In this document: positions 15,881-24,738 of the stretch, piece by piece
Layout: each line of letters opens with the position of its first letter
How positions within the stretch are numbered: position 1 is the first letter of the stretch
NCBI RefSeq assembly: GCF_963677875.1
Contig: NZ_OY782565.1
Location: 124,001-188,000, forward strand
Length of the DNA: 64,000 bases
Direction of reading: 5' to 3'
Origin: Thiomicrorhabdus sp.
GTDB taxonomy: Bacteria > Pseudomonadota > Gammaproteobacteria > Thiomicrospirales > Thiomicrospiraceae
Notes under the pieces: generated by a model
Told to the model about the DNA's origin: nothing
The model's input: the letters and a program-made list of their open reading frames with translations, nothing else
Databases searched by the model: none
Program-made: the position numbers and the translations under genes

Positions 15881-18361
15881 CTACGGATTTGCCCGTCTTT
15901 GACGAACCGAGCGATCGCTGAAGAAACTGCGAATACGCGCTGCATTACCGATAACCACCAAACTGCTTAACGGCATGGTGATCGCGGCAATCAGCGGGGT
16001 TAAGACACCGGTCATCGCCAAAGGCACCATGATCGCATTATAAGTGATCGAACTGGCGATATTCTGTTTAATCGTTCGCAGCGTCCGCTCGGATAAGGCC
16101 ACTGCTGTATCGACCGCCAACAGTTCGTTATTCATCAAAACGATATCGGCACTGTCCATAGAAACATCGGTTCCCGAGCCGAGCGCAATCCCGACGTTGG
16201 CACGAACCAGAGCCGGTGCATCGTTTACACCGTCTCCGACCATTGCCACCTGGCTACCGCTCGCCTGCAGATCACGGATGACCGTGTTTTTATCCTGAGG
16301 CAGAACTTCAGCGATCACGTCCATTCCGCCAAGCTTTTCCGCCACGCGATCGGCAACCACCTGCAAATCTCCGCTTAATAACGTGACGCGTTTACCACGT
16401 GCTTTCAGACGCTCAATCAATTCTTTGGCATCCGCTCGAATCTGGTCTTCAAGGAATAAAACACCAACGGCTTCGCCGTTACAGGAAATCCATACCGCGG
16501 TCTGACCTTTTTCGGCGTGTTGTTGCGCCTTTTTCTGCAACTCATCGGTCAGAATAATCCCCTCTTCTCTCAGCCAGCGCGCCGTCCCAAGCAGATACGA
16601 ACTTCCGTCAACCGTCGCCTCAACCCCTTTGCCGGAAACGGCTTTAAAGTTTTCCGCTTTAAGCCAATCGGTATTTTTATAGTGATATTTGGCTGCAATC
16701 GATTCACTCACTGCTTGACCGATACTGTGTTCAGAAAGATGTTCAATTGAACCGACATCCCGCAAAAGGGCTCTTTCATCAACGCCTTCTTTCCATTCCG
16801 AAGCAATCCATTGCATCCGGCCTTCGGTCAGCGTACCGGTTTTGTCGAAAACAAAATGATCAATCTGATGCAATGTCTCCAGAACAGCACCGTTCTTAAC
16901 CAGAATGCCGTTTCGTGCCGACACACCGGAAGCTACGGCAATCGCCATTGGCGTTGCCAGACCGAAAGCGCACGGACAGGTAATAATCAACACCGCAGTT
17001 GCGGTCATAATCGCAAACTCAATACCGGCATTGAAAATCCAGAAAACGAAACTGGCGACAGCCAAGCTGATGGTCGTCGAAACAAACCACGGCATGATTT
17101 TGTCGGCGGTACACTGAATCGGCGCTTTCGAACCCTGCGCCTCTTCCACCATGCTGACAATTTTACCGAGCTGCGTATCCTGTAAAATCGAATCGACTTC
17201 AACCTCCAGAGTACCATCAATATTCACCGTTCCGGCCGCAACTTTGGAACCAACCGTCTTATGGATCTCGCGGGACTCACCACTGAGCATCGATTCATTT
17301 ACCATCGCCTGACCATCGGCCACTCGGCCATCCACCGGAAATTTTTCACCCGGCTTGACCAGAATAGTCATACCGCGTGTCAAAGTCCGCACAGGAACGA
17401 TTTCACTGCCGTTTTCGGTTAATCTTCTGGCCACTTTCGGTTGCAGATCCATCAATCGCCTTGAAGCGTCAACCGCTTTATTTTTCGAGATCGCTTCCAG
17501 ATAACGTCCGATCAACAGCAGGAACATGAAATCAATCAAGGTGTCAAAATAGACATCGCCGACATTTTCCGGGTGCAGCGTAACCCAGCAGGAATACAGA
17601 TAGGTTGTCATCATGCCGAGACTGATGGAAACATCCATTCCGACGCTGCGCCCTTTCAGTGAAGTCCAGGCTCCCTTTAAAAACGGTTGTCCGGAGTAAC
17701 CCAGGGTCACGGTGGCAATAATCAGTTCCAGCCAGTGGAAGTAATTTCGGTATTCGGGGTCCGTGCTGGCCCCGGTATAGAGCGCAACCGAGAACCACAT
17801 GACATTCATCATCGCGAAACCGGCAAAACCAAGGCGATACAGCAGATCACGATTGGCCTTGCGGAATGCTTCCTCACTGGCGGAGGCATCGTACGGCGTG
17901 GCATCATAGCCAATACTGTTAAGCTTCTTGATAATTTCCGACAACTTTAAACGGCTGTTGTCCCAACGGATTTTGATCTGTTTATTGGTGAAATTGACGC
18001 GAGCCATTAGGACCGCATCCATTTTTGCAAGGGTATGTTCAATCAGCCAGACACAGGCGGCGCAGTGAATCGCCTCCGACATCAGAGTTATTTCGCGTTG
18101 ATCACCCAAATTGCTGACATATTGCGATTGAACTTCGTCGTAGTCGAAAAATTCGATGTCTTTATTCGGAGCCGGTGGCGGCGAAAGCAGCTCACCTTCA
18201 GGTGTTCTTTGATAAAAGCTTTCCATCCCGGCTTCATAGATCACTTCACAAACCGACGCACATCCATGGCAGCAAAAGGAATGCTCTTCGCCTTTAATCG
18301 GTTTTAAGACCAGCTCACCTTCCGGAATTGCCTGGCCGCAGTGAAAACAGGTTTCCGCCAT
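15881..18361 (-). CDS. ccoI: Copper-translocating P1B-type ATPase for cbb3 maturation
   Basis: At 826 residues this is the FixI/CcoI type. The N terminus has a Cys-rich metal-binding segment (CFHCGQ at residues 5-10 and FCCHGC at 29-34, PF12156 type), then an HMA domain with AIHCAAC around Cys100/Cys103. Next come membrane helices with the CPC metal gate in ITCPCAFGLATP, the phosphorylation site DKTGTLTEG, and GDGVNDAPAL. It exports copper to the periplasm for assembly of the CcoN CuB centre rather than for detoxification; the cco context supports this. It starts two bases after the ccoH stop. Confidence 0.96.
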   Translation of the reverse strand: MAETCFHCGQAIPEGELVLKPIKGEEHSFCCHGCASVCEVIYEAGMESFYQRTPEGELLSPPPAPNKDIEFFDYDEVQSQYVSNLGDQREITLMSEAIHCAACVWLIEHTLAKMDAVLMARVNFTNKQIKIRWDNSRLKLSEIIKKLNSIGYDATPYDASASEEAFRKANRDLLYRLGFAGFAMMNVMWFSVALYTGASTDPEYRNYFHWLELIIATVTLGYSGQPFLKGAWTSLKGRSVGMDVSISLGMMTTYLYSCWVTLHPENVGDVYFDTLIDFMFLLLIGRYLEAISKNKAVDASRRLMDLQPKVARRLTENGSEIVPVRTLTRGMTILVKPGEKFPVDGRVADGQAMVNESMLSGESREIHKTVGSKVAAGTVNIDGTLEVEVDSILQDTQLGKIVSMVEEAQGSKAPIQCTADKIMPWFVSTTISLAVASFVFWIFNAGIEFAIMTATAVLIITCPCAFGLATPMAIAVASGVSARNGILVKNGAVLETLHQIDHFVFDKTGTLTEGRMQWIASEWKEGVDERALLRDVGSIEHLSEHSIGQAVSESIAAKYHYKNTDWLKAENFKAVSGKGVEATVDGSSYLLGTARWLREEGIILTDELQKKAQQHAEKGQTAVWISCNGEAVGVLFLEDQIRADAKELIERLKARGKRVTLLSGDLQVVADRVAEKLGGMDVIAEVLPQDKNTVIRDLQASGSQVAMVGDGVNDAPALVRANVGIALGSGTDVSMDSADIVLMNNELLAVDTAVALSERTLRTIKQNIASSITYNAIMVPLAMTGVLTPLIAAITMPLSSLVVIGNAARIRSFFSDRSVRQRRANP

Positions 18362-18363
18362 GA

Positions 18364-18900
18364 TTATTCGGGATCTTGAACCATAATCGATCGACCGACA
18401 TTAAACCGTGTTTCGCCACGGTTCACTTCCATGATCAGATCCCATTTGCCTTTTTTAGGCAGGCTGAATTCGGTTTCGAAAACCCCGGTTTTGCCGGTTG
18501 CCGTCAATTCAGCTTTGCCATCGAGATTGCGATCTGAAGGACGATAGTAAAAGAGCGTCGCGTTATCAACCGCAAGCGCTTGCCCATCCTTATCCAACAC
18601 CTTCAAGATTACCTGATCGGATTTCCCTTCACTCAAGATCGGTAAATCAATTTGCAACTGCCAGCCAAGCTTATCCATTCGTTTCTGCTCGGCCAGAATT
18701 TTATCCATGTTCTTGCCTTGCTCATAGAAGTCGTCGATCACCAACCCTGGGTTGGTTACGATTGCCATGCTGACCATAAAGAAATTCACCGTCAGAACAA
18801 CCGACAGAATAATCACCCAGGCGATAACAAAGGGGTTTTTCCAAGCCACGCTCCAATCGCGCTGATCTTGCTTGCCGTTGTGTTTTAGCGGTTGAGTCAC
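18364..18900 (-). CDS. ccoH: FixH-family cbb3 oxidase assembly protein CcoH
   Basis: The 178-residue protein has a single membrane helix near residues 27-52 ([25 protein letters not shown]) and a periplasmic beta-rich FixH domain (PF05751) with [21 protein letters not shown] early and a [15 protein letters not shown] pattern late. CcoH stabilises the maturing oxidase and copper centre. The start codon is GTG, preceded by GGGAG. A hairpin with terminator features lies between ccoG and this gene. Confidence 0.92.
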   Translation of the reverse strand: MTQPLKHNGKQDQRDWSVAWKNPFVIAWVIILSVVLTVNFFMVSMAIVTNPGLVIDDFYEQGKNMDKILAEQKRMDKLGWQLQIDLPILSEGKSDQVILKVLDKDGQALAVDNATLFYYRPSDRNLDGKAELTATGKTGVFETEFSLPKKGKWDLIMEVNRGETRFNVGRSIMVQDPE

Positions 18901-18966
18901 AAAAGTCTCCCAACTTGAATGGACCGCGGAAAAGGCCGGTACAGCACTTTATCGCAGCCTGAAAAT

Positions 18967-19024
18967 AAAAAAAGCCCTGATCAAGCAGCAAAACGACAAG
19001 GCGATTCACTGCTTAAAATGGGCT
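18967..19024 (-). terminator. Terminator-like hairpin between ccoG and ccoH
   Basis: On the minus strand, AGCCC and AAGCAG pair with CTGCTT and GGGCT to give a two-part stem, followed by a run of seven T. A TATAAT hexamer lies just upstream on the same strand (19032-19027), though without a clear -35. The element may end the ccoG transcript, attenuate ccoHIS, or bound a short RNA of about 60 nt. Confidence 0.6.
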
Positions 19025-19088
19025 CTATTATAACGATAACAATCTGAACAGACTTAAAAAACGAATAATCTATCCATTAACGTAATTT

Positions 19089-20558
19089 TTAGCGCGGTTT
19101 AGGACCGATAAAGACACTGCTATAGTCTTCCTGGATCGCCGGATTCTTTAAATCCACCACTTTGATCGTCACCGGTACATTGGTGTCGGTCAGCATCTTG
19201 CGAGGGATTTTGACCAGAAGCGTTGTCGAACCGACATTACCAGGTTGAATATGGACAATTTTATCTGCCTGATAAGTCAAACCCTCCGGTCCCGTTACGG
19301 AAATCTGGGCTTCCATCGGCTCCGCACCTTTGTTGACGATTTTGATCGTCCATTTATTCTGAATGTTGCCATCGCTCATCTGAACAAACAATGGCGAACG
19401 CTCATGCAATGCCTTAACGTCGATTGGCGACATGGTTGTCAAACCATAAATCATTATCGCCGCTGCAAACGCCATAATACCGCTGTAAACAATAACTCGC
19501 GGACGTTTCCAAACCGGAGGCAATTTCTTACCGGCAAATTCAGCCAGCGAAGCGTAACGGATCAGACCTTTCGGTTTTTTAATTTTCTCCATTACCGAGT
19601 CACAGGCGTCAATACATAGACCGCAGGTAATACAACCAAACTGCTGACCCCGTCGAATATCCACTCCGGTCGGGCAAACCGCCACACACAAATTACAATC
19701 GATGCAGTCACCCAACTGCGGCGCTTCCTCGCCCGGCTTGGCGCGTTTCATCCGCCCGCGCGGTTCGCCTCGATCCTGATCATAGGTCGGAACCACCGTC
19801 TGAGTGTCGATCATCGCACCTTGAATACGCGCATATGGACAAAAACCGATACAGGTTTGCTCACGCAACCAACCGGCAAAAAAGTAAGTCGCCACACCCA
19901 ACGAGAGAATAACCGTTGTTTCCAGACCACTCCATTCAAGTTTGAACAAGCGCCCCCATAAATCGAAAGCATCGGTGAAATAAGCAACAAAACTGAAGGA
20001 CGTCATAAAACCGATTGCCAGCCAGATCAAATGCTTGGGAACCTTGATCTTCAGCTTTTCTAAACTCACTGGAGCTTCGTCCAATTTGATACGCTTGTTC
20101 GGCTGGCCTTCGAGTTTTTCCTCAATCCAGGTAAACACATCCGTCCACACGGTATGGAAGCAGAAATACCCACACCACAGGCGACCGGCAACGGCCGTGG
20201 ATGCGGCAAGCAACAAAGCGAAAAACAATAGAATCATTGCCAGAATCCAGATATCCTGCGGCAGAATCGTCAGACCGAAAATATGGAACTGGCGGTTAGC
20301 CAAATCCCAAAGAATCGCCTGATGCCCATCCCAACGCAGATAAGGCCCCAGGAAAAGAGACAGCCAGAAAGCGGCAATAATCCACTTAACCGTACGGAAC
20401 TTTCCGTCAATTCTTTTCGCATGAACCGTTCCACTGGTGTGTACAGGCAGAATTTCAACACCGATATTTTCCAGATTCTTGTTGGAAGAATCAAACTCGT
20501 CCAGTACCGAGCCGGTCTGACGATTATCCCGATAAAGTTCCTTTTTACTCTCAGACAT
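19089..20558 (-). CDS. ccoG: cbb3 oxidase assembly ferredoxin-like protein CcoG
   Basis: The 489-residue protein is of the CcoG/RdxA/FixG type: several N-terminal membrane helices, AGRLWCGYFCFHTVWTD, EQTCIGFCPYARIQGAM, and two 4Fe-4S motifs, CIDCNLCVAVCP and CITCGLCIDAC, followed by a membrane helix and a C-terminal Ig-like domain (IgC_FixG). CcoG reduces copper during CuB assembly. It lies between the 45-codon ORF and the ccoH hairpin, 188 bp ahead of ccoH. Confidence 0.96.
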   Translation of the reverse strand: MSESKKELYRDNRQTGSVLDEFDSSNKNLENIGVEILPVHTSGTVHAKRIDGKFRTVKWIIAAFWLSLFLGPYLRWDGHQAILWDLANRQFHIFGLTILPQDIWILAMILLFFALLLAASTAVAGRLWCGYFCFHTVWTDVFTWIEEKLEGQPNKRIKLDEAPVSLEKLKIKVPKHLIWLAIGFMTSFSFVAYFTDAFDLWGRLFKLEWSGLETTVILSLGVATYFFAGWLREQTCIGFCPYARIQGAMIDTQTVVPTYDQDRGEPRGRMKRAKPGEEAPQLGDCIDCNLCVAVCPTGVDIRRGQQFGCITCGLCIDACDSVMEKIKKPKGLIRYASLAEFAGKKLPPVWKRPRVIVYSGIMAFAAAIMIYGLTTMSPIDVKALHERSPLFVQMSDGNIQNKWTIKIVNKGAEPMEAQISVTGPEGLTYQADKIVHIQPGNVGSTTLLVKIPRKMLTDTNVPVTIKVVDLKNPAIQEDYSSVFIGPKPR

Positions 20559-20686
20559 AAGGCAATCCTTGCTTATTTAAGCCAGAAAGATTTTTCGAAA
20601 GAAAAACCCTATAAATAATATGAATTTTAAATAAAGCCGATTAATTAATAAACCCGGTTTTTTCTATTCCGATTCATAAACAAAAA

Positions 20687-20733
20687 TAGGCCTCGGACGC
20701 AGCCACAAACCATAATCGACACGTCCAGACCTA
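20687..20733 (-). terminator. Possible weak terminator downstream of the 45-codon ORF
   Basis: AGGTCT-GGACG and CGTCC-GAGGCCT on the minus strand can pair into an imperfect hairpin with a large loop, followed by TATTTTTG. The stem has a mismatch and a bulge, so the call is weak. Confidence 0.4.
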
Positions 20734-20757
20734 CTTCAATTTATAAACCGAAGCGGG

Positions 20758-20895
20758 TTATTTTTCCGCGTCGTCTTTTTCCAGACCTTCCATTCCGCGC
20801 GCCGCTTTCCATGCAAACCCAATCAAGGCAGCCAGAGTTAATACGATCGCACCGATAGAACCCCACAGTACCCAATCATTATTTAATTCACCCAT
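20758..20895 (-). CDS. 45-residue single-helix membrane protein in the cco locus
   Basis: This ORF is too short for most gene finders but has a strong AAAGGAG site seven bases ahead of ATG 20895. The product begins MGELNNDWVLWG, has one hydrophobic helix at about residues 8-29 and a charged C-terminal tail ending EGLEKDDAEK. It lies between ccoP and ccoG. Small single-helix subunits (CcoM in Pseudomonas stutzeri, CcoH-like accessory helices) are known to bind cbb3 oxidases, so a subunit or assembly role is plausible. The sequence alone does not identify it as CcoM. A perfect FNR-type palindrome is directly upstream and a terminator separates it from ccoP, so it seems to be its own transcription unit. 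Confidence 0.7.
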   Translation of the reverse strand: MGELNNDWVLWGSIGAIVLTLAALIGFAWKAARGMEGLEKDDAEK

Positions 20896-20912
20896 TTTCA
20901 AACTCCTTTTAC

Positions 20913-20926
20913 TTGATCTAAATCAA
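20913..20926 (-). promoter_or_regulatory. Perfect FNR/ANR-type box
   Basis: TTGATCTAAATCAA is a full match to TTGAT-N4-ATCAA, extended to an 18-bp palindrome by flanking AC and GT. It lies only 18 bases ahead of ATG 20895, too close for a class II activator site of that gene unless transcription begins inside the ORF. Confidence 0.7.
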
Positions 20927-20947
20927 GTTTTCACTAGGCCAAAAACG

Positions 20948-20976
20948 AAAAAGGAGAACATTTCGTTCTCCTTTTT
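20948..20976. terminator. Bidirectional-looking terminator downstream of ccoP
   Basis: AAAAAGGAGAAC and GTTCTCCTTTTT form a 12-bp stem around a short loop, with A- and T-runs on both sides, 27 bases past the ccoP stop. It should end the ccoNOQP transcript. Confidence 0.85.
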
Positions 20977-21002
20977 ATCACTTCAACATTAAGGTGCGCA
21001 CC

Positions 21003-21911
21003 TTACTGTCCACCACCTAACTCGTGAACATAAACGGCCAAGCGTTTAATATTCACTTCTGGGTTAGGCAATCTTTCTTTAAAGGCTGGCATAATCGCTT
21101 GACGAGTACCCTTAACGTATTCGCCGTTCTTCTTAACGTTTACACCGTACATGATGACATTTTTCACTTCTTCACGATCCGAACTGAAACGCCATACCTG
21201 ATCGGTCAGATTTGCCGCACCGGCTGGTGCCAATGGTTTACCAGTCGGTCCATGACATGCCAAACACATGCCTTTGGCAAATACCGCTTTGCCGGCTGCG
21301 AATTGAGCATCATTGCCTTTACCTTCAGAAAGCGCCATGACATAGTCGGTTACATGCTCGATATCCTCATCAGTCAAATTCCCCATCATACCGCGGGCAG
21401 GCATGTTACCGACACGACCGTTGGTAATCGAGGCTTCAATCTGATTCGCTTTACCGCCCCACAGCCAATCATCGTCAGCTAGAACAGGGAAGTTGGGATT
21501 ACCGGCACCACCGGCACCGTGACACGCTGCACAGTAATCACCGAACAGCATCTTGGAGGTTGCTACCGCGTAAGACTTCAATTCGTCGTCTTTCAGAATG
21601 TCGGCAACCGACATGGAAGCCAACTTTTCTTCTTTATCGGCGAACTTTGCAACACGCCAGTCTTTTAGCACCTTATAGTCATCATGGTATTCGTTGATCT
21701 GGGTCCAGTCTGCAAAACCTTTGGTAAACTCGCCCGTCTTATCGGTCAACGGAATAACCGGGTAATACAAGGTGTAGAAAATGATCATAATGAAACCGGC
21801 ATAGAAGGACAGCATCCACCAAAGTGGCGGCGGGTTATCCAATTCACGGATATCCTCATCCCAAATATGCCCAGTGTTCCCTTCATCTGGCCATGGATTA
21901 TGATGTGCCAT
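21003..21911 (-). CDS. ccoP: cbb3-type cytochrome c oxidase subunit III (dihaem)
   Basis: The 302-residue protein has an N-terminal cytosolic stretch, one membrane helix (about residues 31-52) and two periplasmic cytochrome c domains with haem motifs CAACH (residues 127-131) and CLACH (216-220). Axial Met candidates are in NMPARGMMG and in AIMPAF. It carries electrons from soluble cytochromes to CcoO and CcoN. It follows ccoQ by 21 bp and precedes a terminator. Confidence 0.97.
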   Translation of the reverse strand: MAHHNPWPDEGNTGHIWDEDIRELDNPPPLWWMLSFYAGFIMIIFYTLYYPVIPLTDKTGEFTKGFADWTQINEYHDDYKVLKDWRVAKFADKEEKLASMSVADILKDDELKSYAVATSKMLFGDYCAACHGAGGAGNPNFPVLADDDWLWGGKANQIEASITNGRVGNMPARGMMGNLTDEDIEHVTDYVMALSEGKGNDAQFAAGKAVFAKGMCLACHGPTGKPLAPAGAANLTDQVWRFSSDREEVKNVIMYGVNVKKNGEYVKGTRQAIMPAFKERLPNPEVNIKRLAVYVHELGGGQ

Positions 21912-21932
21912 ATTTAATTCTCCTCAGAATGT

Positions 21933-22115
21933 TTAATCATCTTTCAGAATTTTGTATTTTTCTTCTTCCAGCTCTTTGCGTTTGCTTGGGCGCAGTGCCA
22001 TAGCAAAGGTAATCAGCATTCCGAAGAAAACCAAAACAGTGATGATTAGACCAGCCCAGTCCTGAGTCGTCATAGACGCCCAGTCCGTGCTGAAATAGTG
22101 TTCAAGTCTGCTCAT
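21933..22115 (-). CDS. ccoQ: cbb3-type oxidase subunit CcoQ/FixQ
   Basis: A 60-residue protein with one membrane helix (WAGLIITVLVFFGMLITFAMAL) followed by RPSKRKELEEEKYKILKDD. Position between ccoO and ccoP and the short length fit CcoQ, which stabilises the complex. It starts three bases after the ccoO stop. Confidence 0.92.
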   Translation of the reverse strand: MSRLEHYFSTDWASMTTQDWAGLIITVLVFFGMLITFAMALRPSKRKELEEEKYKILKDD

Positions 22116-22118
22116 TGA

Positions 22119-22952
22119 TTACTGACGATAGACTTTGCTGTCATCCAGCTTAACCATCGTTCCCAATACCTGCAGATAAGCGACGATTGCATCCATTTCG
22201 GTGTAACCTTCAATCGCTTTGTCCGCGTTTGCAATTTCTTCATCCGTGTAAGGCACACCAAGAGTACGCATTACAGACAAACGCTTTTGCATATCACGTT
22301 TGGTGCCGAAGAAATCTTCAGAAACCATGTTCTCGGATAACCAAGGATACGCCGGCATTACCGACTCAGGTACTACATCCTGCGGACGGAGCAGGTGCAT
22401 AACGTGCCATTCATCCGAGTATTTACCGCCGAGACGAGCCAGGTCAGGACCTGTACGCTTTGAACCCCATTGCATCGGGTGGTCATACATTGATTCTGTC
22501 GCCAGTGAATAGTGACCATAACGTTCACGTTCATCACGGAAAGGACGAATCATCTGCGAGTGGCAAATATAGCAACCTTCACGAAGATAGAGATCGCGAC
22601 CGGCCAGCTCAAGCGGAGTATACGGACGTACACCATCGCCTTTTTTCCAGTCGGCCAGAACCCACTTGCCGTTTTTGTCTTGCTTGTACAAGGCTTTATC
22701 GGCAACCAGCTTTCCGTCCGCATCTTCGGTGAAAGTTCTTTCCCAGACCAGTTCAGGGAATTTTTCGTTTTTAACGTTACCGTATTTGTCGGTTTGTTCG
22801 GTGTAATCGACCGCTGATTTCAAATAGAACAGAGGTACGATTTCAACGATACCGGCAATGGATACCGCTAAAGCAGTCGCGACGAATAGAGCAAAAATAT
22901 TGCGCTCTAAACCGTCTTGAATATTTTTTGGTTTGTCGTGTTGATCTGACAT
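22119..22952 (-). CDS. ccoO: cbb3-type cytochrome c oxidase subunit II (monohaem)
   Basis: The 277-residue protein has one N-terminal membrane anchor (residues about 18-44) and a periplasmic cytochrome c domain with [12 protein letters not shown] (Cys127, Cys130, His131) and a probable axial Met199 in [12 protein letters not shown]. It passes electrons from CcoP to CcoN. The protein is longer than the common form of about 200 residues: a charged stretch at roughly residues 52-106, between the anchor and the [15 protein letters not shown] segment, accounts for much of the excess. Confidence 0.96.
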   Translation of the reverse strand: MSDQHDKPKNIQDGLERNIFALFVATALAVSIAGIVEIVPLFYLKSAVDYTEQTDKYGNVKNEKFPELVWERTFTEDADGKLVADKALYKQDKNGKWVLADWKKGDGVRPYTPLELAGRDLYLREGCYICHSQMIRPFRDERERYGHYSLATESMYDHPMQWGSKRTGPDLARLGGKYSDEWHVMHLLRPQDVVPESVMPAYPWLSENMVSEDFFGTKRDMQKRLSVMRTLGVPYTDEEIANADKAIEGYTEMDAIVAYLQVLGTMVKLDDSKVYRQ

Positions 22953-23025
22953 GAGTTTGTGCTCCTCAACTCAATAGCTTCAATCCTAGCGGCGAAGACC
23001 GCGCCGCTAAAAGTGATGTCTCAAA

Positions 23026-24456
23026 TTAGGCGTGAGCCTCTACCTTTTGCGACGCTTTAGCGTTCGCCATACGGATTGTCATCACTACGTTATATAGCAT
23101 TACAACCGCACCGGAGAAGAACAGTAGTCCACCGAAAGCACGCATCGCGTAGTATGGGTGCATCGCAGATACTGACTCAGCGAAGGTATAAGCCAATGTG
23201 CCGTATTCGTCATACGCACGCCACATCAGACCTTGCATGATACCGGATACCCACATCGCAACGATGTAGAACACAGTACCGATTGTCGCCAACCAGAAGT
23301 GGAAGTTAATCAACTGCATAGAGTACATTTCTGTTTTCCACAGCTTCATAACCATGTGATACAAGGCACCGATCGAAACCATTGCAACCCAACCCAAAGC
23401 ACCGGAGTGAACGTGACCAACCGTCCAGTCAGTGTAGTGAGAAAGTGCGTTTACGGTTTTCGCCGCCATAACCGGACCTTCGAAGGTCGACATGGCGTAG
23501 AATGCCAAAGAGATAATCAGGAAGCGCAGAATGTAGTCCGTACGCAAACGGTCCCAGGCACCGGAAAGCGTCAACATACCGTTAAGTGCACCACCCCATG
23601 ACGGAATAATCATCGCCAGAGAGATAACCGCACCCAGGGAACCTGTCCAGTCCGGAAGCGCTGTATACTGCAAGTGGTGAGCGCCCAACCAAACATAACC
23701 GAACATCAAAGCCCAGAAGTGGATAACCGATAGACGGTATGAGTAGATAGGACGTTGTGCCTGCTTAGGAACGAAGTAGTACATGATCGCCAAGAAACCT
23801 GCCGTCAGGAAGAAGCCTACCGCATTGTGTCCCCACCACCATTGAATCATGGCGTCTTGAACACCGGCGAACATAGAATAAGAACGGAATAGAGAAACCG
23901 GAATCGCCAAGCCGTTAACAACATACAGATAAGTGATCGCGATCATCATCCCCATGAAGAACCAGTTCGACACGTAAACGTTCGGATGCGTTTCTTTGTT
24001 ACGAGAAGCGATCGTCATCACGAAGTTAAAGGTATACAAGGTCCATACCAAAGCAACTGCAATCGCCAAAGGCCATTCTTGCTCATGATATTCCTTACCG
24101 GTCGTCATACCCAGAGAGATTGTAACTACTACAGCCAAAAGACCGATCGTGAACAAAATCGCTGTCCACCATGCCATAGTATTACTCCACAACTTCACAC
24201 CGTTCGTACGTTGAACCGTATAGAAAGCCGTCGCCATTAGCGTCATACCACCGAATGCAAAAATTACGGTGTTTGTATGCATAACACGTAATCTGGCAAA
24301 AGTGATTTCCGCAATATCAAAGTTTAACTGTGGCCATGCAAGCTGCGCCGCGGCGAAAGTACCCATAAAAGTACCCAGCACCAAAAACGTAATTGCACCC
24401 ACCGTTAAATACTTCACCACGCCATTATCATATTGTGGCTTTGCTGTCGTATCCAT
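23026..24456 (-). CDS. ccoN: cbb3-type cytochrome c oxidase subunit I
   Basis: The 476-residue polytopic protein is the catalytic haem-copper subunit. Family landmarks include RVMHTNTVIFAFGGMTLMA (low-spin haem His), QWWWGHNAVGFFLTAGFLAIMYYFVPKQ (CuB His and its region), WLGAHHLQYTALPDW (CuB His pair) and VGHVHSGALGWVAM (haem ligands). It reduces O2 to water at high affinity, which suits microaerobic growth. Gene order ccoN-O-Q-P is standard. The start follows GGGGA by nine bases. Confidence 0.97.
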   Translation of the reverse strand: MDTTAKPQYDNGVVKYLTVGAITFLVLGTFMGTFAAAQLAWPQLNFDIAEITFARLRVMHTNTVIFAFGGMTLMATAFYTVQRTNGVKLWSNTMAWWTAILFTIGLLAVVVTISLGMTTGKEYHEQEWPLAIAVALVWTLYTFNFVMTIASRNKETHPNVYVSNWFFMGMMIAITYLYVVNGLAIPVSLFRSYSMFAGVQDAMIQWWWGHNAVGFFLTAGFLAIMYYFVPKQAQRPIYSYRLSVIHFWALMFGYVWLGAHHLQYTALPDWTGSLGAVISLAMIIPSWGGALNGMLTLSGAWDRLRTDYILRFLIISLAFYAMSTFEGPVMAAKTVNALSHYTDWTVGHVHSGALGWVAMVSIGALYHMVMKLWKTEMYSMQLINFHFWLATIGTVFYIVAMWVSGIMQGLMWRAYDEYGTLAYTFAESVSAMHPYYAMRAFGGLLFFSGAVVMLYNVVMTIRMANAKASQKVEAHA

Positions 24457-24585
24457 CAGTCGGATTCCCCTTTATAGTCTTACAAGTTTTGTCCTTATCC
24501 ATTCGCGACCAAGCTCGGATGCAGACTCCTCAGCGGTGATTATACATAGCTGAAAATTCCGGACCTTAAGAAACGCCCCAAAAAC

Positions 24586-24599
24586 TTAATTTATATCAA
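24586..24599 (-). promoter_or_regulatory. Near-consensus FNR/ANR box upstream of ccoNOQP
   Basis: TTAATTTATATCAA differs from TTGAT-N4-ATCAA at one position. Its centre is about 60 bases upstream of the start expected from the TATAAT at 24544-24539, matching a class I FNR position. Oxygen-responsive control of cbb3 genes by FNR/ANR proteins is well established in other bacteria. Confidence 0.55.
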
Positions 24600-24706
24600 G
24601 TTTTCTCGCAAAACGCCCCCGAGCAAACATCCCTAAATGCACAGACACCCAGAAAATAACCCCGAAATTATCCCAGAAGCCCTCTCTTATTGCACGCCAA
24701 AAATAA

Positions 24707-24738
24707 TTTATAAGGATATATAATAAAATCCTTATAAA
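24707..24738. promoter_or_regulatory. AT-rich inverted repeat with 11-bp arms
   Basis: TTTATAAGGAT and ATCCTTATAAA are exact inverted arms around a 10-base spacer that itself contains TATAAT. It may be an operator over a promoter, or the start of an unannotated transcript toward hisB. Confidence 0.5.
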
